In this document: positions 26,112 through 35,096 of the stretch, piece after piece
Numbering within the stretch: the first letter of the stretch is position 1
Layout: each line of letters starts with the position of its first letter
Source of the DNA: Planctomycetota bacterium
Lineage (GTDB): Bacteria; Planctomycetota; Planctomycetia; Planctomycetales; Planctomycetaceae
Direction: 5' to 3'
Assembly: GCA_030836185.1 (NCBI GenBank)
Contig: JAURQH010000016.1
Coordinates: forward strand, 1-38,858
DNA length: 38,858 nt
Notes under the pieces: generated by a model
Seen by the model: the letters and a program-made list of their open reading frames with translations, nothing else
Databases searched by the model: none
What the model was told of the DNA's origin: nothing
Translations under genes and position numbers: made by a program

Positions 26112-29100
26112 ATGCTTCTTAACCTGCACAACAACATATGCTTAGGGATATTGTTGAGTCTGTTGATGGCCGTTGGGTGTCAAAGACAGACGACGGTGCG
26201 CGCAGTGATCGATGACTTGCCGGAAGAGTCTCACTCGAATCGATTGGTGGTTGATGCCCGGTCTCAGTGGGTGGAAACAGGTCTGAATCTGAAAGCAGGA
26301 GAATCGATCACGATTCGGGCTTCGGGGGAAATCACCGCGGGAAAATCATCGACTCTCAATCAAGACTTTAAGATCGGACCTGAAGGGACATTCTTTTACA
26401 CCGACGAGGTGGCCGACAAGTCATTTCCGCTTGCCGCCGCAGCTTCAGGGCCAGCGGCTTGCTTTGGGCTCATTGGACGAATTGGAAACGGCTCACCATT
26501 TGTTGTCGGGGACCAGTCCTCCTTGCGAGTGAAGTCTTCCGGGCCACTGATGCTCGGAATCAATGATTTCAAGCACTCAGACAACGCCGGGCAGTTTGAG
26601 GTCAGCATTGAACGTGGGCTGTCCCCCAAACCGGTTCGTATGGAAGAACAGATATTAGAGCCGATCTCACGACCGATGCCTCCCGTTGATCAAGCACGGG
26701 TTGTTGTCTTTTATATGGATGGTTTACGCCCCGATGTCGTCCATGAAATGTCGGCCATGGGACATCTCCCCAATATCACAAAGTTGTTTGTCCAAGGTGG
26801 GACGTGTCTGGGTGAAACATTCACAGGGTTTCCGTCCAATACGATCACCTCCAATGGAACCATGTGGACAGGTTGTTTTTCGGATCGGCATGGGTTGAAG
26901 GGACAAGTGAGATTTAGCCGACGATCCCTCGCATCCGAATCTTATCTGGAACCATTAGGACCAAATCGAAGTAGCCGTTTACTTCAACCAAAAGGTGCCG
27001 ACTCACTGATTCAGAAAGCACAGGTCGAAACCATCAATTACGGCGTGGGTGATGGGGTTGGAGATCGTTGGGGCCAGTCTCAGACCTCGGGAGTGCCTCC
27101 TCTTTATGAGCACTTGCAATCGCGCGGTCAAAATTGGGCCACCGGTATTCTTCCCATGATGACGGAAGTTCCACCGATGTTATGGACACGCAGTCTGATT
27201 CGGAACATGCCCTATTTTCGCGCTCACGAGGCATGGAAGTACATTGATGATGCAAACACACACTTCGCGTTAAAGCACCTGATCTCACAGGATCTCCCCG
27301 TTAGTATCATTTGGCTACCTGAGACCGATTCTGTGAGTCACAAAGAATCACGCGGGCAGTTTGGGAGCACTCGACGAACCATCGCGCTTGCCGACCGACT
27401 GATCGGCAAGGTGGTGTCAGCGCTAGAATCTCGGGGGCTACTCACCTCGACTTATTTCATGTTAGTGAGCGATCACGGGCATCATGGTGGACGCAAACAA
27501 TACCTGACGAAGTTCGACCTCGCCAACGAACTATTCCATCGCCCACGAACGATCGATCAAGCCGGCAACTGGATCGGTGGCGGTTTGGGACTCTCTGTAC
27601 GGCAGCATCGTTTCTGGAATCGACATCCCGAAGACAGCACGAGACAGTTTGTATTCATCGATGGGGACTGTGATGGAGCAGCCCGTATTTTTCTTCCCAA
27701 GGGCCATTATCAATCGGAAAAATGGATGGGAACTTCTCAGCCTGCGGACTTATTGCAGTATCGTATCAACGAGAAGTCATCTCCTGTCAATTTACCATTC
27801 ACCATTGCCGCTACCCGTGGCAAAACTGGGGCGGACGAATGGGGGCACCCTATTGACCTGGTGTTAATGAGACTCTCCGAAAATTCGATTTTGATAACGA
27901 CCCATGATCGCGGTCAGGCAGTGATCGACCGGCGAATGACTCTCGAAAAACGATGGGTCTATCGCTATCGAGTGGTACAAAATGTACGCCCCTTAGAAGA
28001 TGGCACCGTGGGTTTTGACGAAGTTCAACGACCTACTGCCGACCCTCTTGGCATCTCGTTGGTTGTTCCGGTGGAATCATGGGGGAAATTTTTGAACGAG
28101 CAGGAGTGGTTGCAGATCACGGCAAAAACCGATTATCCAGACAGTGTGGTCGCGATCACTCGGCATTTGTTATGGCAAGATAATCTGAAATATCGAGAAG
28201 ATGAATATGCCGCCGATCTGGTCGTGACGGCCAAACGCAACTGGTACTTTGGAACAAAGAGCTCCCCCGGAACGATGCACGGCTACCCGTTTCGTGAATC
28301 GATGCGAGCGACCTGGTTTGTCTCCGGTCCGACCATTCGTCGAGGCGCACGATTGCAAAAAGCGACCCGCTTGGCAGATCTCACCCCGACAATTCTCGAC
28401 TTGATTGGTTTTCAGGATGAGGAAGTTGAATTCGATGGTCGTGTTGTCTCCGAGATTTACACTCGCCAACGGAGTTATGAAAATCAACGTCAGGATCGTC
28501 CCGTCTATTGGCAGGACGTTGATTTGGCGGCTTGGGATCAGATTGAGTATCAGCCATCAGAACCCTATGAATATTTGCCCTGGACGATGAACCGTCCTGA
28601 GAGTCCCTTAGATTTGAATATCATGGCGGGGAATTTGATAACTCTGGGAGACATCAGTTTCTGGAGGCTTTTTGACGATGTGATCTCTCCGCTCACCGGA
28701 GGTGAGGACTATGTGGTCGAGGCCGTTGAGTCTCTGGAGCAAGCATCTTGGAGTTTGGGGGAACCTGTGGGCGAAGCAGCTAGAGTGATTGATCTCTCCG
28801 GTTTGACATTAGGCGATTACAGTCAAACATCGATTGGTCATGTGAAGCGAGCTGATCGGGCCATCGACTGGATCCAGGAGCGTTCGTTAGAACTCGACCA
28901 TGCGATCGTCTCACCGATTGGCTATCGACAATCACCACCTGCGAAAATTTTGAATGGTGGAGTCGATGGAGCACAATTCGCCGTCTGGGAGACCTACCGC
29001 TTCGTGCAAAGAGTGACAATGCAGATTATTGATGAAACGATCCTTAACGGCATCGAGAATGTCACTGATCGGTCCGTCAATCGATTTCGGATCGTTCCAG

Positions 29101-29138
29101 CAGAACGCAAAGTTCACGTCTTGCAAACAACGGACTGA
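26112..29138 (+). CDS. Lipoprotein with LecA-like domain and alkaline-phosphatase-superfamily domain
   Basis: A 1008-residue protein. The signal ends in a lipobox (LMAVGC, Cys23), so it should be lipid-anchored outside the cytoplasmic membrane. Residues about 45-168 resemble the PA-IL/LecA sugar-binding fold (WVETGLNLKAGESITIRASG, GLIGRIGNG, LMLGINDFKHSDNAGQF). Residues about 195-770 are a phosphodiesterase/sulfatase-type alkaline phosphatase domain: VVVFYMDGLRPD (Asp203), FPSNTITSNGTMWTG (nucleophile Thr244), LPETDSVSH (Asp407, His411) and SDHGHHGG (Asp455, His456). These are the expected metal ligands, so it is probably active. Residues about 800-1008 have no recognised domain. The substrate is unknown; phosphodiester or nucleotide hydrolysis guided by glycan binding is inference. 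Its stop directly abuts the convergent PfkB kinase gene. Confidence 0.82.
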   Translation: MLLNLHNNICLGILLSLLMAVGCQRQTTVRAVIDDLPEESHSNRLVVDARSQWVETGLNLKAGESITIRASGEITAGKSSTLNQDFKIGPEGTFFYTDEVADKSFPLAAAASGPAACFGLIGRIGNGSPFVVGDQSSLRVKSSGPLMLGINDFKHSDNAGQFEVSIERGLSPKPVRMEEQILEPISRPMPPVDQARVVVFYMDGLRPDVVHEMSAMGHLPNITKLFVQGGTCLGETFTGFPSNTITSNGTMWTGCFSDRHGLKGQVRFSRRSLASESYLEPLGPNRSSRLLQPKGADSLIQKAQVETINYGVGDGVGDRWGQSQTSGVPPLYEHLQSRGQNWATGILPMMTEVPPMLWTRSLIRNMPYFRAHEAWKYIDDANTHFALKHLISQDLPVSIIWLPETDSVSHKESRGQFGSTRRTIALADRLIGKVVSALESRGLLTSTYFMLVSDHGHHGGRKQYLTKFDLANELFHRPRTIDQAGNWIGGGLGLSVRQHRFWNRHPEDSTRQFVFIDGDCDGAARIFLPKGHYQSEKWMGTSQPADLLQYRINEKSSPVNLPFTIAATRGKTGADEWGHPIDLVLMRLSENSILITTHDRGQAVIDRRMTLEKRWVYRYRVVQNVRPLEDGTVGFDEVQRPTADPLGISLVVPVESWGKFLNEQEWLQITAKTDYPDSVVAITRHLLWQDNLKYREDEYAADLVVTAKRNWYFGTKSSPGTMHGYPFRESMRATWFVSGPTIRRGARLQKATRLADLTPTILDLIGFQDEEVEFDGRVVSEIYTRQRSYENQRQDRPVYWQDVDLAAWDQIEYQPSEPYEYLPWTMNRPESPLDLNIMAGNLITLGDISFWRLFDDVISPLTGGEDYVVEAVESLEQASWSLGEPVGEAARVIDLSGLTLGDYSQTSIGHVKRADRAIDWIQERSLELDHAIVSPIGYRQSPPAKILNGGVDGAQFAVWETYRFVQRVTMQIIDETILNGIENVTDRSVNRFRIVPAERKVHVLQTTD

Positions 29139-30041
29139 TCATGGTTGAAAACGAGCGATCAATTCTGCGAAGTCTTCCTTCAAATCGGGCATGGCTCCCG
29201 AAGACGAAGCCACTTTTGCACCGACACAATTGGCGAATTCCCCAGCCGTCTTGAGGGGCCAGTTCTTCAGTAATGCAGAGATGAGTCCTGCGGTAAACGC
29301 ATCGCCTGCCCCAACTGCATCGGCGACTTCAATCTTCTCTCCCGGCACGTCGACTGTTTCATCGGCAGAAATCAGGAGGCAACCGTTTTCACCGCGCGTG
29401 ATGATGACGAGATCAACGCCGAAGCGGCTTTGAATCTCATTAGCAAACTGACTTTCTTCCGTAGAAGTGTTGAGGAGTTGGCTGATAACGACCAACTCTT
29501 CATGATTCAATTTCACAGCACGACATGCATGCAAAGATTCTTCCAGAACGGTGGTTGAGTAATAGTCTTGTCTCAGATTGACATCATAAACGATCAAGCA
29601 ATCGTCGGTGGTCGCCGCTAAGCATTGTTGGATTGTTGTGCGAGATGGTTCACGACGTTGTGCGAGTGAACCAAAGCAAATTGCGGAGGCTGACTGCATT
29701 AACTGCTGCCAGTCTGGTGTGAAGTCCATCGCATCCCATGCCACATCTTGATGGATGGTGTATTCGGGATGGTTTCCTTCTTTTATCTCAACTGTCACAG
29801 TTCCTGTTGGATGATTGGCGTCGAATTGGAGTGTTCGTGTGGAGACTCCTTGCGTTTCCAGGAACGCGGTTAATTCTTCTCCCAATTGATCCTGTCCAAT
29901 TCGAGAACAGACAACACCCTCACAATCGAGTTGGTTGGCTTGAAATGCAACATTGGCGGGAGCGCCACCGGGGCGTCGAGAATCTGAAAAACAGTCCCAC
30001 AGAAGTTCCCCGAGACCAATCACAAGCGGTCGATGATTCAT
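29139..30041 (-). CDS. PfkB family carbohydrate kinase, fructokinase-like
   Basis: A 300-residue ATP-dependent sugar kinase. The first PfkB signature is seen as GGAPANVAF (25-33) after GELLWDCF, a combination typical of fructokinases. The second is DAVGAGDAFTAG (241-252), with Asp247 as catalytic base. Length is normal. It probably phosphorylates fructose or a related sugar in the cytosol; the exact substrate is not certain. The ATG at 30041 has GAGG about five bases upstream. It is convergent with the lipoprotein gene, with no space for a separate terminator. Confidence 0.87.
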   Translation of the reverse strand: MNHRPLVIGLGELLWDCFSDSRRPGGAPANVAFQANQLDCEGVVCSRIGQDQLGEELTAFLETQGVSTRTLQFDANHPTGTVTVEIKEGNHPEYTIHQDVAWDAMDFTPDWQQLMQSASAICFGSLAQRREPSRTTIQQCLAATTDDCLIVYDVNLRQDYYSTTVLEESLHACRAVKLNHEELVVISQLLNTSTEESQFANEIQSRFGVDLVIITRGENGCLLISADETVDVPGEKIEVADAVGAGDAFTAGLISALLKNWPLKTAGEFANCVGAKVASSSGAMPDLKEDFAELIARFQP

Positions 30042-30223
30042 GCTTCCTCGTAATCGCTACAGAAATAATTATTTCTGGCATTTTATAGGATGAACGATGA
30101 AAAAACGACTCGCGGTAGTTTTGGTTCATCCGACTAATGCGTATTCACATTAAGACTTGACGAAAAGCGGACATGTCACTCCCATTCTGGATTATTCAAC
30201 GATTCAGAAATACGAGAACAAAC

Positions 30224-30634
30224 ATGTCCGTCGACTTACTCTATCATGGCTTCGGGCTCAAAGGCTACTGTGTGCAAGCCATTCGACACGAGGACAACGA
30301 GATTATCCTCGATACCCGTCAGCCGCGGAAATCATTCCGCGGCTCGTCGTGTGGCTCCTCCCGCGTCTTCTCCCAAGGGCAGGTCCTACGCCGCTTTCGC
30401 GCAGTCCCCATCGGGACGCAGCCCGTCATGATCGGACTGGCCGTTCCGCGAGTCCGTTGTCGCGATTGTGGTCTGGTTCGACAGGTGAAGATTCCCTTTG
30501 CTCGAAGGAAGAACCCGTCTCGGGCGATATTTTTTCCCACCAGCGCTACGTTTTCTGACCGATGTTTACAGTCGTCACAGCAAAACGCCAACAAATCTCA
30601 GGCTGAACCTGAAAAACCTATACGTGTCGGATGA
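30224..30634 (+). pseudogene. Decayed ISL3-family transposase N-terminus
   Basis: The translated frame begins MSVDLLYHGFGLKGYCVQ and continues with IILDTRQPR, SSCGSSRVF, LRRFRAVPIGTQPV and VPRVRCRDCGLVRQVKIPFA. This order matches the N-terminal zinc-binding part of ISL3-family transposases. One expected cysteine of the first CxxC pair reads Gly (SFRGSSCGS), and homology stops at KIPFA (about 30500). After this the frame runs through unrelated sequence to a stop at 30634, and other frames do not restore it. The DDE catalytic domain and both terminal repeats are missing. A dead insertion-sequence fragment next to tRNA genes. Confidence 0.75.
30321..30344. repeat. Perfect 10-bp inverted repeat inside the transposase relic
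   Basis: AGCCGCGGAA (30321-30330) and TTCCGCGGCT (30335-30344) are perfect reverse complements around the loop ATCA. It falls where the zinc-ligand codons of the transposase should be. Without a T-tract it is not a clear terminator. Confidence 0.7.
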
Positions 30635-30689
30635 AAAGCGGAAGTCCAATTCAAGAATTCAGCTCTTGAATTTCAGAGGATTGTTTCGG

Positions 30690-30719
30690 TTGCAGAATCC
30701 TCCCCGAAACGACTACAAT
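30690..30719 (+). promoter_or_regulatory. Putative promoter of tRNA-Pro
   Basis: TTGCAG (30690-30695) and TACAAT (30714-30719) are 18 bases apart. The -10 box ends 10 bases before the mature tRNA 5' end, a fitting distance for a short leader. The -35 match is only partial. Confidence 0.4.
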
Positions 30720-30729
30720 TTGATATGAA

Positions 30730-30806
<77 letters not shown>

Positions 30807-30814
30807 CATAGAGG

Positions 30815-30841
30815 CTCCGAGATGATTTTTTCGGAGTTTTT
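30815..30841 (+). terminator. Terminator after tRNA-Pro
   Basis: CTCCGA (30815-30820) pairs with TCGGAG (30831-30836), followed by five T residues. It begins 12 bases after tRNA-Pro. A further stem (GTGACC 30860-30865 / GGTCAC 30879-30884) lies just before tRNA-Ser. Confidence 0.78.
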
Positions 30842-30890
30842 GGACAATCAGAATAGAGAGTGACCTGGTCTTCAAGCCGGTCACTTTCCC

Positions 30891-30979
<89 letters not shown>

Positions 30980-30988
30980 CGATTGATT

Positions 30989-31020
30989 GCCCTTGAGCTA
31001 TCACTTCATAGCTCAAGGGC
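30989..31020 (+). terminator. Strong hairpin after tRNA-Ser, likely terminator
   Basis: GCCCTTGAGCTAT (30989-31001) is the perfect reverse complement of ATAGCTCAAGGGC (31008-31020), with a 6-base loop. The following ATTTGCATTT is only moderately T-rich. It begins 12 bases after the tRNA-Ser 3' end. Confidence 0.7.
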
Positions 31021-31183
31021 ATTTGCATTTCTGAAACACTCTCAGAGTTCCCTGTTTGTGGCATTTTGTGGCAGAGAAGTTCTCTGGAAGTTGGCTTAAT
31101 GGCTTCCAAAACATCTTTTCGCAGTGGAGTTTTGGCAGTGAATTTTCGCGGCGATTTTCCTCCTCAAATAGTGAATCGAACCC

Positions 31184-32467
31184 TCAATTCTTCCAATACA
31201 ATGATTCCTGAGCAGCTTGATACGAGACCGACAATTGAGGCGTCAGTTTTCTTTGTTCGTCTTGGGAAAGCGATTGTAAACAAGCCTGCACCATGCCGCT
31301 CGTCAACATGGTACGTTCCACAGGATAAACGGCCTTCCCAGTCGTAAACATTGTTTCCGCATGAGCCATTAATGCGGCGGAATAAACCACATTGGGAACA
31401 GGCGGTAGATAGAACAGAGTGGAAAGAGGTTTGTCCTGATTTTTGAGCTTGGCGGCAAATGTGAAGTCATTCACGAGTCCATTCATCAACAGCATCGTCG
31501 CTTTCAGACCATCTCGATATTCAATGCGGTATGCAATCGGGTTTTCGACCCATTCGCGCATTTGTTCGGGTGTCGGGTAGCGATGACTATAGGTCTCCGG
31601 TTGAGCTAAAGTCTGGCTGCGTGAAAGACAAGCTTCAAACAGCTTGGGATTCCATCCACCGGCTGACCATGATTTTTGCGACATCGCATTCCAGACAGCA
31701 TCACCACTCAGGGCTCGTACGGCGACAACTCCGGTCTCTCCACCTTTGCGGCGTTCGGCCATGCATTGCATCATTTCGAGAGTATGAAAGTCGTAGATAT
31801 CGGTCGAGCCAAATGCGATTCCCATAATTTCTTCCAACTCGGAACCCCAGGGAAGATCGACATCCGGCATACGCCAAGTGACCGGGAGAGACGATCCCGC
31901 TTGAAACGCGAAATTCAATTCCTTCGAAGTCGAGACCATTTTATTCGCCCAGTCGAAGTTCCAAGAGAGATGCTTGTCATTGAAGACCGGAACCGCACGG
32001 CCATCAGCACGAAAGACTTTTTCGATCTCTGTGAAAAAACGGTAGCGAGGATACTGTTTCTGGCCGAACTCGTTAATGGGATAATCGCCATGTTCCCCAA
32101 TCACCAGCACACCATCGACGGCGAGCTCTTTACCACCCGCACGAAGTGCTTCCTCGATGCTCGAATAAATCTTGAAACCATAACGATTTGCTCGATCACG
32201 GCTCAGATCATGATCACCGACCTGATCAACGTACGCGGATACGATTTCAATTTCGGGGTGATCCCATTCTCCCTGAATAGGATAACCGTGAAGAAATCGT
32301 TCCGCCATGTGCCAAGAGTGAGAGAACTCCCGCCAGACAGTCGTCACGACGGCAATCTTCTTTTTTGCTGGAAGAGACCCGGCATCGGCTGCCATGATAT
32401 TATTGACAAAAGGGGCAGCGAGAGTTCCCGCGCCGATTGTTTGTAGAAAATGACGTCTGTTTAACAT
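31184..32467 (-). CDS. Tat-exported protein of unknown function
   Basis: A 427-residue protein starting MLNRRHFLQTIGAGTLAAPF, a twin-arginine signal with hydrophobic stretch and likely cleavage near MAADA, so it is exported folded. The mature part opens with a Rossmann-like strand (KKIAVVTTVWREFSHSWH) and contains VDGVLVIGEHGDYP, VPVFNDKHLSWNFDWA, SSLPVTWRMPDVDLPWG and ERRKGGETGV. I recall this combination from a widespread planctomycete hypothetical family, but no reaction is known to me. The many His, Trp and acidic residues in conserved-looking blocks suggest a binding or catalytic site. A longer frame to 32533 would put 22 residues, including CWVCHHPHH, before the Tat motif, which is atypical. 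No clear ribosome-binding site precedes either start. Confidence 0.75.
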   Translation of the reverse strand: MLNRRHFLQTIGAGTLAAPFVNNIMAADAGSLPAKKKIAVVTTVWREFSHSWHMAERFLHGYPIQGEWDHPEIEIVSAYVDQVGDHDLSRDRANRYGFKIYSSIEEALRAGGKELAVDGVLVIGEHGDYPINEFGQKQYPRYRFFTEIEKVFRADGRAVPVFNDKHLSWNFDWANKMVSTSKELNFAFQAGSSLPVTWRMPDVDLPWGSELEEIMGIAFGSTDIYDFHTLEMMQCMAERRKGGETGVVAVRALSGDAVWNAMSQKSWSAGGWNPKLFEACLSRSQTLAQPETYSHRYPTPEQMREWVENPIAYRIEYRDGLKATMLLMNGLVNDFTFAAKLKNQDKPLSTLFYLPPVPNVVYSAALMAHAETMFTTGKAVYPVERTMLTSGMVQACLQSLSQDEQRKLTPQLSVSYQAAQESLYWKN

Positions 32468-32726
32468 GTTGGCGTTGCTTGAATGATGAGGATGGTGGCA
32501 CACCCAACACTCGGATGTTTCTTCTTCCGTCATACCCGGAAGCAGTCTGACAAGCTAGAAATTTCAAGAACAATCGTTGCCAAAAGCCAAATAGAATGCA
32601 GAGTATGAAGTCGCTTTCACTGAGATCAGCATCCGACTCGAATATTGCTGAGCGTTCGATTGGAGTTCGGTGTAAACTACGAAACGCACTTGAAAAACAA
32701 CAGGTACTCTCAGAGAGTTCATAACG

Positions 32727-33512
32727 ATGATAAATTCAAATCGAGTTGCACTTGTAACGGGTGCCGGTCGCGGGATCGGTAAAGGCTGTGCCCTCGAACT
32801 CGCTAGGTCGGGAGCAGACCTTGTCATTAATGATCGACCCGAGAGTACCGATCTTGAACAAACCGCCACAGAAATCCGTGCGTTAGGGCGTCAATGTTAT
32901 CCGATCTCTGCGAACATTTTTGATCATGCCGGTTGTCAACGACTCGTCGCGGAAGCCACTCAGAAAGCAGGACAGATTGATATACTCATTAGTAATCCCG
33001 CTTACAGCAAACGCGGCCAATTTCTCGATTACCCTGCCGAAGAGTTTGAGCGGACGATTCAAGGGACACTGACGAGCGGGTTTTATCTTAGCCAACTCGT
33101 CGCCCAACATTTTGTCAAGCATCAGATCGCAGGAAGGATCGTCTTCATCTCCAGTGTGCAGGCAGAACTTCCCGTCGGGCTATGTTGCGCTTATGGAGCT
33201 GCAAAGGCCGGCCTCAATCATATGATGAGGTCGATTTCTGTCGAGCTGGCAGAATATGGGATTCTGGTGAATGCGATTGAGCCCGGCTGGATCGACACTC
33301 CAGGTGAACACGCCACTTTCAGTGCGGAACAAATTCTGGAAGAAGGCAAGAAATTACCACTGGGACGCCTCGGCTTGCCAGATGAAATTGGTAAAGCGGC
33401 CGCATTCCTCTGTTCCGCGAAAGCCGACTACATCACAGGCACGGTCTTACCCGTTGATGGCGGCTATCGCTATAAAGATTGTCGCGTCGATCAGGGACGG
33501 CTGCGCCCCTAG
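32727..33512 (+). CDS. SDR family NAD(P)-dependent oxidoreductase
   Basis: A 261-residue classical short-chain dehydrogenase. It has the cofactor motif TGAGRGIG (11-18), the catalytic serine in ISSVQ (Ser142/143) and YGAAK (Tyr156, Lys160). The late PLGRLGLPDEIGKAAAFLCS and LPVDGGY segments are typical of 3-oxoacyl-ACP reductase/glucose-dehydrogenase-like members. The usual NNAG motif reads SNPA, an uncommon change near the cofactor. Substrate unknown; cytosolic. It is divergent from the Tat protein gene and convergent with the DUF1501 gene. Confidence 0.87.
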   Translation: MINSNRVALVTGAGRGIGKGCALELARSGADLVINDRPESTDLEQTATEIRALGRQCYPISANIFDHAGCQRLVAEATQKAGQIDILISNPAYSKRGQFLDYPAEEFERTIQGTLTSGFYLSQLVAQHFVKHQIAGRIVFISSVQAELPVGLCCAYGAAKAGLNHMMRSISVELAEYGILVNAIEPGWIDTPGEHATFSAEQILEEGKKLPLGRLGLPDEIGKAAAFLCSAKADYITGTVLPVDGGYRYKDCRVDQGRLRP

Positions 33513-33597
33513 AGCGTTTGAATCTTACGACTTGTATGTTACGGCTTGCTACGATATTCGAAGAGGAGATGTGAGGTACGCAGTCAGCATTCTCGAT

Positions 33598-35037
33598 TTA
33601 GCTCAGGATATCTATGACCACGTGCGCGGGGCGTTTGTTGGTGATGATCTGCTCTTGCCCACTGGACAGATAAAGCAATTCTTCGTGATTTAATCCAAAC
33701 TGATTCATTAGAGTCGCCTGAAAATCGTTCGGCGTGACTACATTTTCTACGGCACGATGTCCCACATCGTCGGTTTTCCCGTACGCTAATCCACCTTGGA
33801 TGCCACCTCCGGCGAGCCAGATACTAAATCCCTGACCGTTATGGTCTCGGCCCGCTTTCTTGGCAGCACCATGATCCTGAGTCACCGGAAGTCGTCCAAT
33901 TTCACCACCCCAATGCACAATGGTACTATCGAGAAGTCCTCTTTGTTTGAGATCTTTCACAAGTGCGGCCGCAGGTTGATCGGTCTTTTGACAGACCGAT
34001 GGCAAGCCGGTCGTGATGTTACTGTGGTTGTCCCATGGCTGTCCGCTGTGGAAAAGTTGGACGAAGCGAACTCCACGTTCGACAAGCCGGCGGGAAATCA
34101 GACAGCGAGTGCCGTATTCCCGACATTTTGGATTATCGAGGCCGTACATTTTTTGCGTGGCCTCGGTTTCCTGTGAAATATCAAGTGCTTCCGCGGCGGC
34201 GGTCTGCATGCGGGCCGCAAGTTCATAACTGGCAATGCGGGCTTCAAGTTCCGCTTCGCCGGGGCGTTTTTCGAGATAACGTTGATTGAGTGTTTGCAGG
34301 AGTTCGAGATTCTGCTTCTGAAATGTCCCTTGCAAATGAGCGGGGGCTTCGAGATTCAAAATTCGCGGTTCTCGCGGACGCAACACGGTCCCTTGGAACA
34401 AAGCTGGCATGAAGCCATTCGACCAATTGGTCACGCCGTCAACGGGCAATCCGCCGGGATCGCTCAACACCATGTAGGCTGGCAGGTTCTGTGTTTCAGA
34501 ACCAAGAGCATAGACGAGCCATGACCCGAGTGTCGGACGCCCTAGTACTCCGGGAATACCACCATGAAAGTATCGAATGGAAACTTCATGTCCGTTGGCT
34601 CCGGTGTGCATACTCCGTATCAGACAGATGTCGTCCACGATTTCCGAAGTATGAGGAAGCAGTTCGGAGAGTTCGGTACCGCACTCTCCATGTTTCTCAA
34701 ACTTCCAAGGTGAGCCCATCAGTTTCTTGCTTGCCTCATTCACAAAACTGAACTTGATGTCTTCTTTGTAATCGACTCCGTTGAGGCGGGTGAGCTCCGG
34801 CTTTGGGTCGGTAAGGTCCATGTGGGAGGGGCCGCCATGCTGGAACAACGAGATCATCGCTTGCGCCTGGGGCTCAAAATGTGGTTCGCGAGGCAGTAGA
34901 TCATTGTGGGGTTCACGCAATGTGACACTTTTCGGTTTCGCACTGGCTTGCTCCTGCTTCAGAAGCCAAGCGAGAGCAACCGAGCCAATTCCCATGGCTT
35001 GGTGAGACAAGAAGTCGCGTCGGGAAAAAGGATTCAT
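33598..35037 (-). CDS. DUF1501 domain protein, Tat-exported
   Basis: About 479 residues. It begins MNPFSRRDFLSHQAMGIGSV, a Tat signal. The rest matches DUF1501, a family in the alkaline phosphatase/sulfatase-like fold that is greatly expanded in Planctomycetes: MISLFQHGGPSHMDLTDPKP, ICLIRSMHTGANGHE, VRFVQLFHSGQPWDNH and VHWGGEIGRLPVTQ are characteristic blocks. The function is not established. The frame could extend to 35142, but that extension precedes the Tat motif and is rejected. It lies 59 bases downstream of the PSCyt1/DUF1553 gene; this pairing is a standard planctomycete arrangement and suggests a shared periplasmic task. Confidence 0.9.
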   Translation of the reverse strand: MNPFSRRDFLSHQAMGIGSVALAWLLKQEQASAKPKSVTLREPHNDLLPREPHFEPQAQAMISLFQHGGPSHMDLTDPKPELTRLNGVDYKEDIKFSFVNEASKKLMGSPWKFEKHGECGTELSELLPHTSEIVDDICLIRSMHTGANGHEVSIRYFHGGIPGVLGRPTLGSWLVYALGSETQNLPAYMVLSDPGGLPVDGVTNWSNGFMPALFQGTVLRPREPRILNLEAPAHLQGTFQKQNLELLQTLNQRYLEKRPGEAELEARIASYELAARMQTAAAEALDISQETEATQKMYGLDNPKCREYGTRCLISRRLVERGVRFVQLFHSGQPWDNHSNITTGLPSVCQKTDQPAAALVKDLKQRGLLDSTIVHWGGEIGRLPVTQDHGAAKKAGRDHNGQGFSIWLAGGGIQGGLAYGKTDDVGHRAVENVVTPNDFQATLMNQFGLNHEELLYLSSGQEQIITNKRPAHVVIDILS

Positions 35038-35096
35038 GTCAATCGATTTCTGAAATCTGGAAATTCGTGAGTTATCTGATTGCGGCGGAGCGAAGC

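Larger units (their letters stand above)
30042..30729. other. Spacer with transposase relic and inverted repeats before tRNA-Pro
   Basis: This 688-base stretch has no intact gene. It contains the ISL3-type relic (30224-30634), a 9-bp perfect hairpin (AATTCAAGA 30648-30656 / TCTTGAATT 30664-30672, 7-base loop) and a near-perfect 13-bp direct repeat on either side of the relic (30159-30171 and 30630-30642). The last 40 bases hold the likely tRNA-Pro promoter. Confidence 0.6.

Noticed and set aside
30157-30558. 133-codon frame overlapping the ISL3 relic in another frame
   Set aside because: The transposase similarity lies in the frame containing ATG 30224; this one is Arg/Ser-rich shadow sequence.
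31676-32446. 256-codon plus-strand frame opposite the Tat-exported protein
   Set aside because: The minus-strand product has a Tat signal and coherent protein sequence; this frame is its antisense shadow.
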